Source: Afipia carboxidovorans OM5
Lineage (GTDB): Bacteria; Pseudomonadota; Alphaproteobacteria; Rhizobiales; Xanthobacteraceae
Assembly: GCF_000218565.1 (NCBI RefSeq)
Contig: NC_015684.1
Coordinates: 2,542,001-2,606,000, forward strand
Length of the DNA: 64,000 bases
Direction of reading: 5' to 3'
Below, piece after piece: positions 16,960 to 25,710 of the stretch (position 1 is its first letter; every line of letters starts with the position of its first letter). A model generated the notes under the pieces. That model did no database searches and had not been told where the DNA came from. It saw only the letters and a list, made by a program, of their open reading frames with translations. Made by a program: the position numbers and the translations under genes.

Positions 16960-17230
16960 AAGTGGCTCTCCGTTCGACCGGCCCCTTTGCCAAAAAACAG
17001 GGCCGGAGTGTCACCGGGGTCGCCACGAAGCCCAATCGGACCACGGACGCCTTGCGTGAGTTCTGGACGGCTTCCCGAAAACGGATCGGCGGAAGTCAGA
17101 TCGGCATTTTCCGGGTTAACCGGCCAACAGGCAGGTTTATTCCTGCGATCCAGCGACTATATAGGACGACAGGACAAATGCGCCAAGGGGTTCCCCGCCT
17201 CTTCCGCCTCCCGTCCGTGCGGGTAACGTG

Positions 17231-17701
17231 ATGCTGAACGACATCTACAACAAGAAAATCATCGAGCTGGCCGGTAATATTCCGCGGCTCGGCCGCCTCC
17301 CCCATCCCGATGCGTCGGCGATGGCTCACTCCAAATTGTGCGGCTCGACCGTCAAGATCGACCTCAACATGAAGGACGGCGTCGTGACCGATTTCGGTCA
17401 CGATGTGAAAGCCTGCGCGCTCGGCCAGGCCTCGTCCTCGATCATGGCGCGCCATATCGTCGGCTCGAACGCCCAGGAATTGCGAGAGCTGCGCGAGACC
17501 GTCACCAGGATGCTGAAGGAAAACGGCGCCCCGCCGACCGGCAAATGGGCCGACATCGCGGTGCTGGAGCCCGTGCGTGACTACAAGGCCCGCCATGCCT
17601 CGACGCTGCTGACCTTCGAGGCCGTGGTCGATGCGATCAATCAGATCGAGGCGAAGCAAAACGCCGAGCCATCCAGCCCTGCCACCGCTTCAGCCGAGTA
17701 A
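17231..17701 (+). CDS. IscU-like iron-sulfur cluster assembly scaffold protein
   Basis: 156 residues with the IscU/NifU N-terminal fold: 'LNDIYNKKIIELAGNIPRLGRL', Cys37 in 'SKLCGSTVKIDL' and Cys62 in 'VKACALGQASSSIM'. The third cluster cysteine of canonical IscU is replaced: 'RDYKARHASTLL' has no cysteine. It is therefore a variant scaffold or carrier whose cluster chemistry may differ. ATG 17231 is preferred over the overlapping GTG at 17228. It is divergent from folE and convergent with the ClpP-like gene. Confidence 0.8.
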   Translation: MLNDIYNKKIIELAGNIPRLGRLPHPDASAMAHSKLCGSTVKIDLNMKDGVVTDFGHDVKACALGQASSSIMARHIVGSNAQELRELRETVTRMLKENGAPPTGKWADIAVLEPVRDYKARHASTLLTFEAVVDAINQIEAKQNAEPSSPATASAE

Positions 17702-17718
17702 CGCCGCGCGCGCCGGGC

Positions 17719-18681
17719 TTATTGCTCCGGCGTCAGCGCTGCTCCGCCCGTCGGCGGCGCAGCCTCCGCGGTCTTGGTCGACTTCACCACCGCATCCGTC
17801 TTCGGCAAACGCTCCTGCACCGGCTTCTGCGCCGAGGTGAGCGCAGTTGTCGCCTGTGCGCCCGTCGCCCGCGCCGGAGCATGCTCCGCCACCGCCTCAT
17901 CGGTGACGAGGTTGCTCAGGCGCAGTTCGGCGCGCGTGAGTTCGTGCAGCGGCTCCCACGGCGGAACGCTGAGCGCGAGCGACAGAAGATCGCCTGTGCC
18001 GCCCATGTCGAAGGTGTACTTTGCAAGCCGCCCGACATCGCGCTGGACGATCATCAGGTCCTGCGCCGCATAGGCCGCCGCCTTGGCATCGCTCGCGCGG
18101 TCGCCCATCCAGATCTGATGCACGCGGACATGCGCCTCATTCGGAATGAAGCGGCTCTCGCCTGCGAGCAGCAGGAACACGCACATCGATTCACAATAGG
18201 CGTTGGGCTTGATCGTGCGCGTCTTGCCGTTCGGCCCTTCGGAGGTGACGGCATGGCCGACCGTGGTGTGAAGCCCCGCCGCGCGCCAGACCCGGCCGAG
18301 CGCAATCGCATCGAGCACCGAGCCACCGCCCGAGTTCAGCACGACAGTCGCCGAAGACAGATCGTGCCCGTTCGCGATCTTCTCGAACAGCGCTGGCGTA
18401 TCGCTGGTGATGACGCCGACCGCTTCGATCCAATCGCGGCAATCGCCTATGCACGAATGCTTCGGCGCGGGATGCCAGGTGAAGGTCATCGGCTGACGAC
18501 GCGGTTCGATCACATCGGTCGCACGGTTCGCCTCCGGCGCATGTGCATTCTGAGAAGGTTGCGAGGCGGTGGGTGCATGCGTCGCCTCACCGCGCGCGAC
18601 TGCACCGGGCAGCGTCAGCAAAACGGCCATGGCGCCGATCCGCGCCAAGCCAACGAACGTGAGCGACCCCACGAAAGCCAA
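17719..18681 (-). CDS. Periplasmic ClpP/crotonase-like protein
   Basis: About 320 residues with an N-terminal signal peptide (…'MAVLLTLPGAVARGEA'). The core resembles the ClpP-like proteins of COG3904: 'VVLNSGGGSVLDAIALGRVWRAAGLHTTVGHAV' (oxyanion-type loop), 'YCESMCVFLLLAGESRFI' (nucleophile Ser within CESMC) and 'VRVHQIWMG'. A peptidase role is inferred by fold and is untested. The C-terminus is alanine/threonine-rich. A TTG at 18681 preceded by 'ggaaggaa' is the best start; an in-frame ATG 17 codons later lacks a ribosome site. Confidence 0.65.
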   Translation of the reverse strand: MAFVGSLTFVGLARIGAMAVLLTLPGAVARGEATHAPTASQPSQNAHAPEANRATDVIEPRRQPMTFTWHPAPKHSCIGDCRDWIEAVGVITSDTPALFEKIANGHDLSSATVVLNSGGGSVLDAIALGRVWRAAGLHTTVGHAVTSEGPNGKTRTIKPNAYCESMCVFLLLAGESRFIPNEAHVRVHQIWMGDRASDAKAAAYAAQDLMIVQRDVGRLAKYTFDMGGTGDLLSLALSVPPWEPLHELTRAELRLSNLVTDEAVAEHAPARATGAQATTALTSAQKPVQERLPKTDAVVKSTKTAEAAPPTGGAALTPEQ

Positions 18682-18906
18682 CTTCGAGTTCCTTCCATGC
18701 CCAAATGGGCAACGGCACAAAGCCGGAGCGTGGGACGAATCCTGTCACACGATCATCACCAAAACCGTAACCATGCCGGGGCGGCAGCGTCCATGAAACA
18801 ATTGCCGCGCTGCGTTCAAACACATGCGATGATGTGGAAGTGTGGCGCAAAAACCAATGCTGGTTCCGGGAACCGGAACCATGCACAATGGCGCAAGGCC
18901 AAAGCG

Positions 18907-19245
18907 ATGCATTCCGATCACTCTCACTGTCCCGCATGTGAAGCGGCTCGCAACGCGCCCCGCAAGGCCGGGCGCGGCCTGATCTGGCTTTATCGCGCGA
19001 CGTTCTCGCCGCTGATCGGATTCAACTGCCGTCATGTTCCGACCTGCTCTGCCTATGGCGACGAAGCGATCGGACGTTTCGGATTATGGGCGGGCGGATG
19101 GATGACACTCGCCCGGCTGTTGCGATGTCACCCCTGGGGCACGTCGGGCCTCGATTTCGTGCCGAAGCAAAAGCCTCCACGCTCCCGCTGGTACCTGCCG
19201 TGGCGTTATGGCCGCTGGTGCGGCGTCAACGACAAGAGCGACTGA
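18907..19245 (+). CDS. yidD: Membrane protein insertion efficiency factor YidD
   Basis: A 112-residue YidD/UPF0161 protein. The signature is 'YRATFSPLIGFNCRHVPTCSAYGDEAIGRFG', followed by 'LARLLRCHPWGTSGLDFVP'. YidD is a small peripheral membrane protein that helps YidC insert inner-membrane proteins. Compared with the usual ~75-90 residues it has a short Cys/His-rich N-terminus (MHSDHSHCPACEAA). It normally sits in the rpmH-rnpA-yidC cluster, but here it stands alone ahead of paoA. Confidence 0.88.
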   Translation: MHSDHSHCPACEAARNAPRKAGRGLIWLYRATFSPLIGFNCRHVPTCSAYGDEAIGRFGLWAGGWMTLARLLRCHPWGTSGLDFVPKQKPPRSRWYLPWRYGRWCGVNDKSD

Positions 19246-19435
19246 GCCGACGCGTCGCCTTGCATTCGCACCCAACCGCACATCTGCACCGCGCACCCAC
19301 ACATTATTGTGTCTGACGATCTCCCTCGGGCGGAGGTTGGCAGGGAACCAAGAACACTTCTAAAATTTGTCCCGGATGCCGCTGCCCGCGAGGCGCGGCT
19401 TGCCGACAATTGGCTCACTCAGCATCGAGGGATGC

Positions 19436-20065
19436 ATGACGGACATCACCCCCAAACCGGGCGCATCATCCGGCCCGGATCGCCGCACCATTTTGCAAAC
19501 ATTAGGCGCCGCTGGCGTCGCAGCCACATGGCAAGGCAACGTGCGCGCCGAGAATGCGCGCGCCGAGGCGGCCACGCCTCCCTCCCTACCTGTGCCGAAC
19601 GATTACGTCGAGGTCGAGATGCGGGTGAACAAACAGCCCGTCTCGATGCGGATCGATCCGCGGACCACGCTGCTCGATTTCCTGCGCGAGCACATGCATC
19701 TCACCGGCACCAAGAAGGGCTGCGATCACGGCCAGTGCGGCGCGTGCACCGTTCACGTCAACGGCCGCCGCGTCAATTCGTGTCTCTCCTTCGCCGCCAC
19801 ACATCAGGGCGAGGAGATCACCACCATCGAAGGCCTCGGCGAGCCCGAGCATCTGCATGAGATGCAGGCGGCCTTCGTCGAGCACGACGGCTATCAGTGC
19901 GGCTACTGCACGTCGGGGCAGATCATGTCGGCGGTCGCGCTGTTGCATGAGCCGTGCGGACCGACCAATGCCGACGTGCGCGAACTGATGAGTGGCAACA
20001 TCTGCCGCTGCGGCGCCTACAACAATATCGTTGCCGCGATCCAGCAAGTGCGTCAGGGCACATAG
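19436..20065 (+). CDS. paoA: Periplasmic aldehyde oxidoreductase, iron-sulfur subunit (PaoA-type)
   Basis: A 209-residue small subunit of a xanthine oxidase-family enzyme. A twin-arginine signal ('DRRTILQTLGAAGVAA', residues ~15-30) directs folded export. The first [2Fe-2S] cluster is plant-ferredoxin type ('GCDHGQCGACTVHVNGR' plus 'NSC'), and the second is in the four-helix domain ('CGYCTSGQ' and 'CRCGAY'). It carries electrons from molybdenum to FAD. The Tat signal matches E. coli PaoA (YagT) rather than cytoplasmic homologues. paoB starts 9 bases downstream. Confidence 0.88.
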   Translation: MTDITPKPGASSGPDRRTILQTLGAAGVAATWQGNVRAENARAEAATPPSLPVPNDYVEVEMRVNKQPVSMRIDPRTTLLDFLREHMHLTGTKKGCDHGQCGACTVHVNGRRVNSCLSFAATHQGEEITTIEGLGEPEHLHEMQAAFVEHDGYQCGYCTSGQIMSAVALLHEPCGPTNADVRELMSGNICRCGAYNNIVAAIQQVRQGT

Positions 20066-20074
20066 GAGCGGCCC

Positions 20075-21079
20075 ATGGACGTCTTCCAGATTCAGAACCC
20101 GAAAGACATCGACGCGGCCGTCTCGGGCGGCGCGACGGCAAACACCGCGCAGCAAGGCGCCAACGTTCGCTTTCTCGCGGGTGGCACCACGCTCGTCGAC
20201 CTGATGAAGCTCAACGTCGAACGCCCACAGAAGCTGATCGACATCAACCGCCTGCCACTCGACAAGATCGAAGCCCTCCCCGACGGCGGCTTGCGCATCG
20301 GCGCAACGGTGCGCAATTCCGATCTCGCCAACGATGCGCGCGTGCAACGCGACTATCCGGTGCTGTCGCAGGCACTGCTGTCAGGCGCGTCGGCACAGCT
20401 GCGCAACATGGCGACCACGGGAGGCAACCTGTTGCAGCGAACACGCTGCGTCTATTTCCGCGATCAGGATATGCCTTGCAACAAGCGCGAGCCCGGCTCC
20501 GGCTGCGCGGCGATCGGCGGCTTCAACCGCAATCTCGCCATTCTCGGTACCAGCGATCAGTGCATCGCGACCAACCCGTCCGACATGAACGTGGCGCTGA
20601 TGGCGCTCGATGCCACCATCCACATTCTCGGACCCGAAGGCCGGCGCGCGGTGCCGATTGCGGACTTCTTTCTCCTGCCGGGAGATACGCCGGACAAGGA
20701 GAACGTGCTGCAGCCCGGCGACCTCATCACTCACGTCACGCTGCCGGCGCTGCCGACGGGCGCGAAATCGCTCTACCTCAAACTGCGCGACCGCGCGTCG
20801 TATGAATTCGCACTCGCGTCCGCCGCCATCGTGTTGGTCCGCGAGGGCAACGCCATCAGCGAGGTCCGCTTCGCCATGGGTGGCGTCGGCACGCGGCCGT
20901 GGCGCGTGAAGGACGCGGAAGACCACCTGCGTGGTGCCAGGATGGACAAGGCCGCGTTTCAGACCGCTGCGGAGCTATTCCTGAAAGACGCCAAGCCGCA
21001 AAGCGGCAACGGCTTCAAGATCGAGCTCGCGAAACGTTGCCTCGTCCATTCGCTGCAATCCGCCTCACAGCTCGCCTGA
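20075..21079 (+). CDS. paoB: Periplasmic aldehyde oxidoreductase, FAD-binding subunit (PaoB-type)
   Basis: 334 residues of the CO-dehydrogenase/xanthine-dehydrogenase flavoprotein family. The FAD motif is 'RFLAGGTTLVDLMKLNV' and 'NMATTGGNLLQRTRC'. A cysteine-rich insertion (Cys in 'RTRCVYF', 'MPCNK', 'GSGCAAI' and 'SDQCIAT') matches the [4Fe-4S]-binding insert known in E. coli PaoB (YagS). It has no signal of its own and is exported as a complex on the PaoA Tat signal. It lies between paoA (9 bases) and paoC (11 bases) in one operon. Confidence 0.88.
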   Translation: MDVFQIQNPKDIDAAVSGGATANTAQQGANVRFLAGGTTLVDLMKLNVERPQKLIDINRLPLDKIEALPDGGLRIGATVRNSDLANDARVQRDYPVLSQALLSGASAQLRNMATTGGNLLQRTRCVYFRDQDMPCNKREPGSGCAAIGGFNRNLAILGTSDQCIATNPSDMNVALMALDATIHILGPEGRRAVPIADFFLLPGDTPDKENVLQPGDLITHVTLPALPTGAKSLYLKLRDRASYEFALASAAIVLVREGNAISEVRFAMGGVGTRPWRVKDAEDHLRGARMDKAAFQTAAELFLKDAKPQSGNGFKIELAKRCLVHSLQSASQLA

Positions 21080-21090
21080 AGAGAACGCTC

Positions 21091-23292
21091 ATGAATTACA
21101 TGGATCGCAACGGCAAGATGATCGGCGGCCCCGTCAACCGTATCGAGGGGCCGAAGAAGGTGAGCGGCCGCGCCGTCTATACGTCCGACCATCATTTCCC
21201 CGGCATGCTCTATGCCGTACCGGTGCCAAGCACCATCGCAAGCGGCACCATCACCACGCTCGACACTTCCGAGGCGGAGAAGATGCCGGGCGTGCGTCTC
21301 GTGCTGCACGCCGACAATATGATGAAGCTCTATCGCGTCTCGAATCCGAAAATCATGATCGACGAGAAGCGCCCGCCGTTCGCCGACAAGGAAGTGCGCT
21401 ATTACGGCCAGTATGTCGCCGCCATTGTGGCCGACACGTTCGAGCAGGCGAGCGCCGCCGCAAACGCCATCAAGGTGAGTTACGCCGCAAAGCCGTTCGA
21501 CGTCAGCGAACATCTCGAGTCGAACAAGCTCAAAGCGGAAAGCGAGCGCGGCAACGTGGAGCAGGCATTCGCCTCAGCCCCGGTGAAGATCGACGAGACC
21601 TACATCACGCCGACCGAAACCCATGTCGCGATCGAACTGCACGCCACGCTTGCAACCTACGAGCACGGCGCCTTTACGATCTACGAGGCCAGCCAGGCGG
21701 TGGTGAATGCGCAGGCGGTGGCGATGGCGGGCCTCGGCGAGCCGAAGGAAAACATGCGCATCGTCTCGCGCTTCATCGGCTCGGGCTTCGGCAGCAAGCT
21801 CTGGCCGTGGCCGCATTTCTTCGTGGCAGCGGCAGCCGCAAAACAACTCGGCAAGCCAGTGAAACTTGTGCTCAGCCGCAAGATGAACTTCCAGTCGGCC
21901 GGGCATCGGCCGATCACGCAGCAGCACATGCAATTGGCAGCGACGCAGGACGGCAAGCTCGTCAGCGTCAACCACGATTATCTCAACCATACTTCGGTGT
22001 CGGACAATTATCACGAGAACTGCGGCGAGGCGACGCCGTTCCTCTACTCGGTGCCGAACCTGCGGGTGCGCACCGCGCTGGTGAAGCGCAACGTCGGCAC
22101 GCCGACCTCGATGCGCGGCCCCGGCGCCGTGCCCGGCCTGTTCGCGCTCGAATCCGCGATGGACGAACTTGCGATCAAGCTCAAGATGGACCCGGTGCAA
22201 TTCCGCCTCATCAACGAGCCGAAGGTCGACGAGAGCAGCAACCTGCCCTTCTCCTCGCGCCACATGGTGGAATGCCTCAAGACCGGCGCGGACAAATTCG
22301 GCTGGAGCAAACGCACGCCGGGCGTCGGCTCGATGACGCGCGACGGCAAAATTCTCGGCTGGGGCATGGCCGCCTGCTCGTGGCCTGCATTTCGGATGCC
22401 GACCGAAGCCGCAGTCGAACTGAAGTCGGACGGCACCGTGCGCGCCGTCTGCGCAACGCAGGATATCGGTACCGGCACCTACACCGTGATCGCCCAACTC
22501 GTCAGCGAGGAGACCGGCATCCCCCTCGACAGAATCGAGGTCGTGCTTGGCGACACCGATCTGCCGCCGGGTCCGTTCTCGGGTGGCTCCGCTGCCACAG
22601 CGTCTGTCATCCCGGCAGTGTTGCAGGCGGTGCGTCAGGCGAAGAAAGCCGCAATCGATCTTGCGATCAAAACCGAGAACTCGCCGCTTCTGAACCGCAA
22701 GGCGGGTGAAGTAGAATTCGTCGGCGGCGCGATTGGCGCAGGGAGCGAGCGGATCGCGTTCGATCGTGCCATCGAAATGGCAGGCTCTGCTTCCGTCTCC
22801 GGCCACGGCAAGAGTCCGGGCGGCTTCAATGATCCGCTGAAGAAGAAGTATTCGCTGCATTCCTTCGGCGCGCATTTCGTCGAGGTGAGCTGGCAGCCGG
22901 AGATCGCACGGCTCCGCGTCGAGCGTGTTGTCACCGTGATCGACGGCGGCCGCGTCATCAACCGCAAGACCGCCGCCAACCAGATCGAGGGCGCGGTGGT
23001 GATGGGCGTCGGCATGGCGCTGTTCGAGCACACCTGGTACGACCCGCGGAACGGCGCGCCGATCAACAGCAACCTCGCCGACTATGTGGTCGCGACCCAC
23101 GCCGACTCACCGGAGATCGACGTCACCTTCCTCGATCACCCCGATACGATTTTCAACGAACTCGGGGCGCGCGGGTTGGGAGAAATCGGCCTCGCCGGCG
23201 TCGCCGCCGCCATCACCAATGCGACCTATCACGCCAGCGGCGTGCGCGTGCGCAAGCTGCCTGCGATGATCGAGGATCTGCTGGCTGTCTGA
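21091..23292 (+). CDS. paoC: Periplasmic aldehyde oxidoreductase, molybdenum-binding subunit (PaoC-type)
   Basis: A 733-residue catalytic subunit, about the length of E. coli PaoC (YagR). The N-terminal 'GGPVNRIEGPKKVSGRAVYTSD' begins the family fold. Molybdenum cofactor contacts include 'RFIGSGFGSKLW' and 'TSMRGPG', and the conserved catalytic glutamate is in 'GARGLGEIGLAG' near the C-terminus. It should oxidise aldehydes to acids in the periplasm. The start at 21091 has 'gaagagaa' ahead. No paoD/XdhC-like maturation gene follows; the next gene is thrS, after a repeat. Confidence 0.88.
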   Translation: MNYMDRNGKMIGGPVNRIEGPKKVSGRAVYTSDHHFPGMLYAVPVPSTIASGTITTLDTSEAEKMPGVRLVLHADNMMKLYRVSNPKIMIDEKRPPFADKEVRYYGQYVAAIVADTFEQASAAANAIKVSYAAKPFDVSEHLESNKLKAESERGNVEQAFASAPVKIDETYITPTETHVAIELHATLATYEHGAFTIYEASQAVVNAQAVAMAGLGEPKENMRIVSRFIGSGFGSKLWPWPHFFVAAAAAKQLGKPVKLVLSRKMNFQSAGHRPITQQHMQLAATQDGKLVSVNHDYLNHTSVSDNYHENCGEATPFLYSVPNLRVRTALVKRNVGTPTSMRGPGAVPGLFALESAMDELAIKLKMDPVQFRLINEPKVDESSNLPFSSRHMVECLKTGADKFGWSKRTPGVGSMTRDGKILGWGMAACSWPAFRMPTEAAVELKSDGTVRAVCATQDIGTGTYTVIAQLVSEETGIPLDRIEVVLGDTDLPPGPFSGGSAATASVIPAVLQAVRQAKKAAIDLAIKTENSPLLNRKAGEVEFVGGAIGAGSERIAFDRAIEMAGSASVSGHGKSPGGFNDPLKKKYSLHSFGAHFVEVSWQPEIARLRVERVVTVIDGGRVINRKTAANQIEGAVVMGVGMALFEHTWYDPRNGAPINSNLADYVVATHADSPEIDVTFLDHPDTIFNELGARGLGEIGLAGVAAAITNATYHASGVRVRKLPAMIEDLLAV

Positions 23293-23300
23293 TGATCTTC

Positions 23301-23440
23301 ACCTCTCCCCGCCGGGGAGAGGTCGGATAGCCATAGCGCGTCGATAGCGCGCGCTGGCTATCCGGGTGAGGGGGATTCGATGCTTATTTTGAGCGCCGAG
23401 CCCCTCACCCCCAGCCCTCTCCCCGCAAGCGGGGAGAGGG
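23301..23440. repeat. Composite intergenic inverted-repeat element
   Basis: Two 'ctctcccc..ggggagag' hairpins (23301-23323 and 23415-23440) flank an inner inverted pair ggatagcca/tggctatcc. 'gtgaggggg' and 'cccctcac' also pair. It fills the gap between paoC and thrS and may form nested stem-loops that end the paoABC transcript. Confidence 0.65.
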
Positions 23441-23533
23441 AGTCAAACCTTTGCCCGCGGCGATTCCGCTGCTATATCCCTCTCCTATTGCTTACCTGCG
23501 CCCGTTCGCAGGAGTGAGCCACAGGAGAGCACT

Positions 23534-25576
23534 ATGTCTGAAGATACGCCCGCACCCGGATTCCAGTTCGGCCTCGCCAACCTCAAAGCAGTCGAACACG
23601 CGGCGAAAGTCACCATCACCTTCCCCGACGGCGCCAAGCGCGAATTTCCCAAAGGCATCTCCGGCTTCGAGATCGCCAGGGGCATCTCGCCCTCGCTTGC
23701 CAAGCGCACCGTGGCCATGGCGCTCGACGGCGTCGTCTCCGACCTCGCCGATCCGATCGAGCAGGATGCCACGCTTGAACTCATCAACCGCGACGACCCG
23801 CGCGCACTGGAGCTGATCCGGCACGACTGCGCGCACGTGCTCGCCGAAGCCGTGCAGACGCTGTGGCCCGGCACGCAGGTGACGATCGGCCCCGTGATCG
23901 AGAACGGCTTCTATTACGACTTCTTCCGCAACGAGCCGTTCACGCCGGAAGACTTCGCCGCCATCGAGAAGAAGATGCGCGAGATCATTGCTCGCGATGC
24001 CCCCTTTACCAAGGAAGTGTGGACGCGCGACGACACCAAGAAAGTGTTCGCCGACAAGGGCGAGGCCTTCAAGGTCGAGCTCGTCGATGCGATCCCGGCG
24101 GACCAGTCGATCAAGATCTACAAGCAGGGCGAGTGGTTCGACCTATGCCGCGGCCCGCACATGACCTCAACCGGCAAGATCGGCAACGCCTTCAAGCTGA
24201 TGAAGGTCGCGGGTGCATACTGGCGCGGCGACAGCAACAATCCGATGCTGACGCGCATCTACGGTACGGCGTTCGCCAACCAGCAGGCGCTCGACGCCTA
24301 CCTCAAGCAGCTTGAGGAAGCCGAGAAGCGCGACCATCGTCGCTTGGGGCGCGAGATGGACCTCTTCCACTTCCAGGAGGAAGGCCCCGGCGTCGTGTTC
24401 TGGCACGCCAAGGGCTGGACGGTGTTCCAGGAGATCATCGCCTATATGCGCCGCCGCCTCGCCGCTGATTACGACGAGGTCAACGCGCCGCAGATGCTCG
24501 ACAAGTCGCTGTGGGAGACCTCCGGGCACTGGGAGTGGTATCGCGAAAACATGTTCGCGGCGCAGTCCGCCGGCGACGAAGCCGAGGACAAGCGCTGGTT
24601 CGCGATCAAGCCGATGAACTGCCCCGGCCATGTCCTGATCTTCAAGCACGGGCTGAAGAGCTATCGCGAACTGCCGATCCGCCTTGCCGAGTTCGGCGTC
24701 GTGCATCGCTATGAGCCGTCAGGCGCGATGCACGGTCTGATGCGCGTGCGCGGCTTCACGCAGGACGATGCGCACATCTTCTGCACCGAGCAGCAGCTCG
24801 CCGAGGAATGCCTCAAGATCAACGACCTGATCCTCTCGACCTACGCCGATTTCGGCTTCGAAGGCGAGCTCACGGTCAAGCTCTCCACCCGCCCCGACAA
24901 GCGCGTCGGCTCGGATGCCGCGTGGGATCACGCCGAGAGCGTGATGACGACCGTGCTGGAGCAGATCAAGGCAAAGTCCGGCAATCGCATCACCACCTCG
25001 ATCAATCCCGGTGAAGGCGCCTTCTACGGGCCGAAATTCGAATACGTGCTGCGCGACGCCATCGGCCGCGAATGGCAGTGCGGCACCACGCAGGTCGACT
25101 TCAACCTGCCGGAGCGGTTCGGCGCGTTCTACATCGACGAGCATTCCAACAAGGTCGCGCCGGTGATGGTCCATCGCGCGATCTGCGGCTCGCTCGAGCG
25201 TTTTGCCGGCATCCTGATCGAGCATTATGCCGGGCACTTCCCGCTCTGGCTCGCGCCGGTGCAGGCCGTTATCACCACCATCACGTCGGATGGTGACGAT
25301 TACGCTCGCGAGGTGTTCGAGGCCTGCCGTGCCGCGGGGTTGCGTGTCGATATCGATCTTCGCAACGAGAAGATCAACTACAAGGTGCGCGAACATTCGC
25401 TGGCAAAGGTCCCCGCCCTGCTCGTCGTTGGCAAGAAGGAAGCCGAGACGCGCGCGGTCTCGATCCGCCGCCTCGGCAAGGAAGGCTCGAGCGTGGTGCC
25501 GCTCGATGAAGCGCTGAAGGCCCTCACCACGGAAGCAATTCCGCCGGACGTGAAGCGCGTGAAGGGCCTTGCTTAG
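23534..25576 (+). CDS. thrS: Threonyl-tRNA synthetase
   Basis: A 680-residue class II aminoacyl-tRNA synthetase charging tRNA-Thr. Domains in order are: TGS (about 15-80, 'ITFPDGAKREFPKGISGFEIA'); the editing domain with 'HDCAHVLAEAV' and the zinc-like 'CRGPHM'; the catalytic core with motif 2 ('RYEPSGAMHGLMRVRGFTQDDAHIF'), the zinc cysteine in 'KPMNCPGHV' and motif 3 ('HRAICGSLERF'); and the C-terminal anticodon-binding domain ('VRVDIDLRNEKINYKVRE', with small differences). 'aggaga' precedes the ATG. It is monocistronic. Confidence 0.96.
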   Translation: MSEDTPAPGFQFGLANLKAVEHAAKVTITFPDGAKREFPKGISGFEIARGISPSLAKRTVAMALDGVVSDLADPIEQDATLELINRDDPRALELIRHDCAHVLAEAVQTLWPGTQVTIGPVIENGFYYDFFRNEPFTPEDFAAIEKKMREIIARDAPFTKEVWTRDDTKKVFADKGEAFKVELVDAIPADQSIKIYKQGEWFDLCRGPHMTSTGKIGNAFKLMKVAGAYWRGDSNNPMLTRIYGTAFANQQALDAYLKQLEEAEKRDHRRLGREMDLFHFQEEGPGVVFWHAKGWTVFQEIIAYMRRRLAADYDEVNAPQMLDKSLWETSGHWEWYRENMFAAQSAGDEAEDKRWFAIKPMNCPGHVLIFKHGLKSYRELPIRLAEFGVVHRYEPSGAMHGLMRVRGFTQDDAHIFCTEQQLAEECLKINDLILSTYADFGFEGELTVKLSTRPDKRVGSDAAWDHAESVMTTVLEQIKAKSGNRITTSINPGEGAFYGPKFEYVLRDAIGREWQCGTTQVDFNLPERFGAFYIDEHSNKVAPVMVHRAICGSLERFAGILIEHYAGHFPLWLAPVQAVITTITSDGDDYAREVFEACRAAGLRVDIDLRNEKINYKVREHSLAKVPALLVVGKKEAETRAVSIRRLGKEGSSVVPLDEALKALTTEAIPPDVKRVKGLA

Positions 25577-25595
25577 GGCAATTCCATGATGAAAT

Positions 25596-25686
25596 CGTCG
25601 TGCCCGGCTTTATGCCGGGCATCCACGTCTTATCTTGGTTTTGTCACGCGAAAACGTGGATGGCCGGGACAAGCCCGGCCATGACG
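25596..25686. repeat. Palindromic intergenic repeat, copy 2
   Basis: Same design as 12841-12927: 'cgtcgtgcccggctttatgc' at the left, 'aagcccggccatgacg' at the right, and internal arms 'catccacgt'/'acgtggatg'. It can form a long cruciform or RNA stem behind thrS. Confidence 0.8.
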
Positions 25687-25710
25687 AAACACATATTCTG
25701 GATGCCGTGA

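Noticed and set aside
17722..18906. Plus-strand frame continuous with yidD giving a 507-residue protein
   Set aside because: Only the last 112 residues match YidD; the rest is antisense to the ClpP-like gene and is arginine-rich without motifs.
21574..23100. Long open frame of 508 codons on the minus strand
   Set aside because: It lies wholly antisense to paoC, whose frame matches a known family along its full length. Arg/Ala/His-rich composition is typical of shadow frames in GC-rich DNA.
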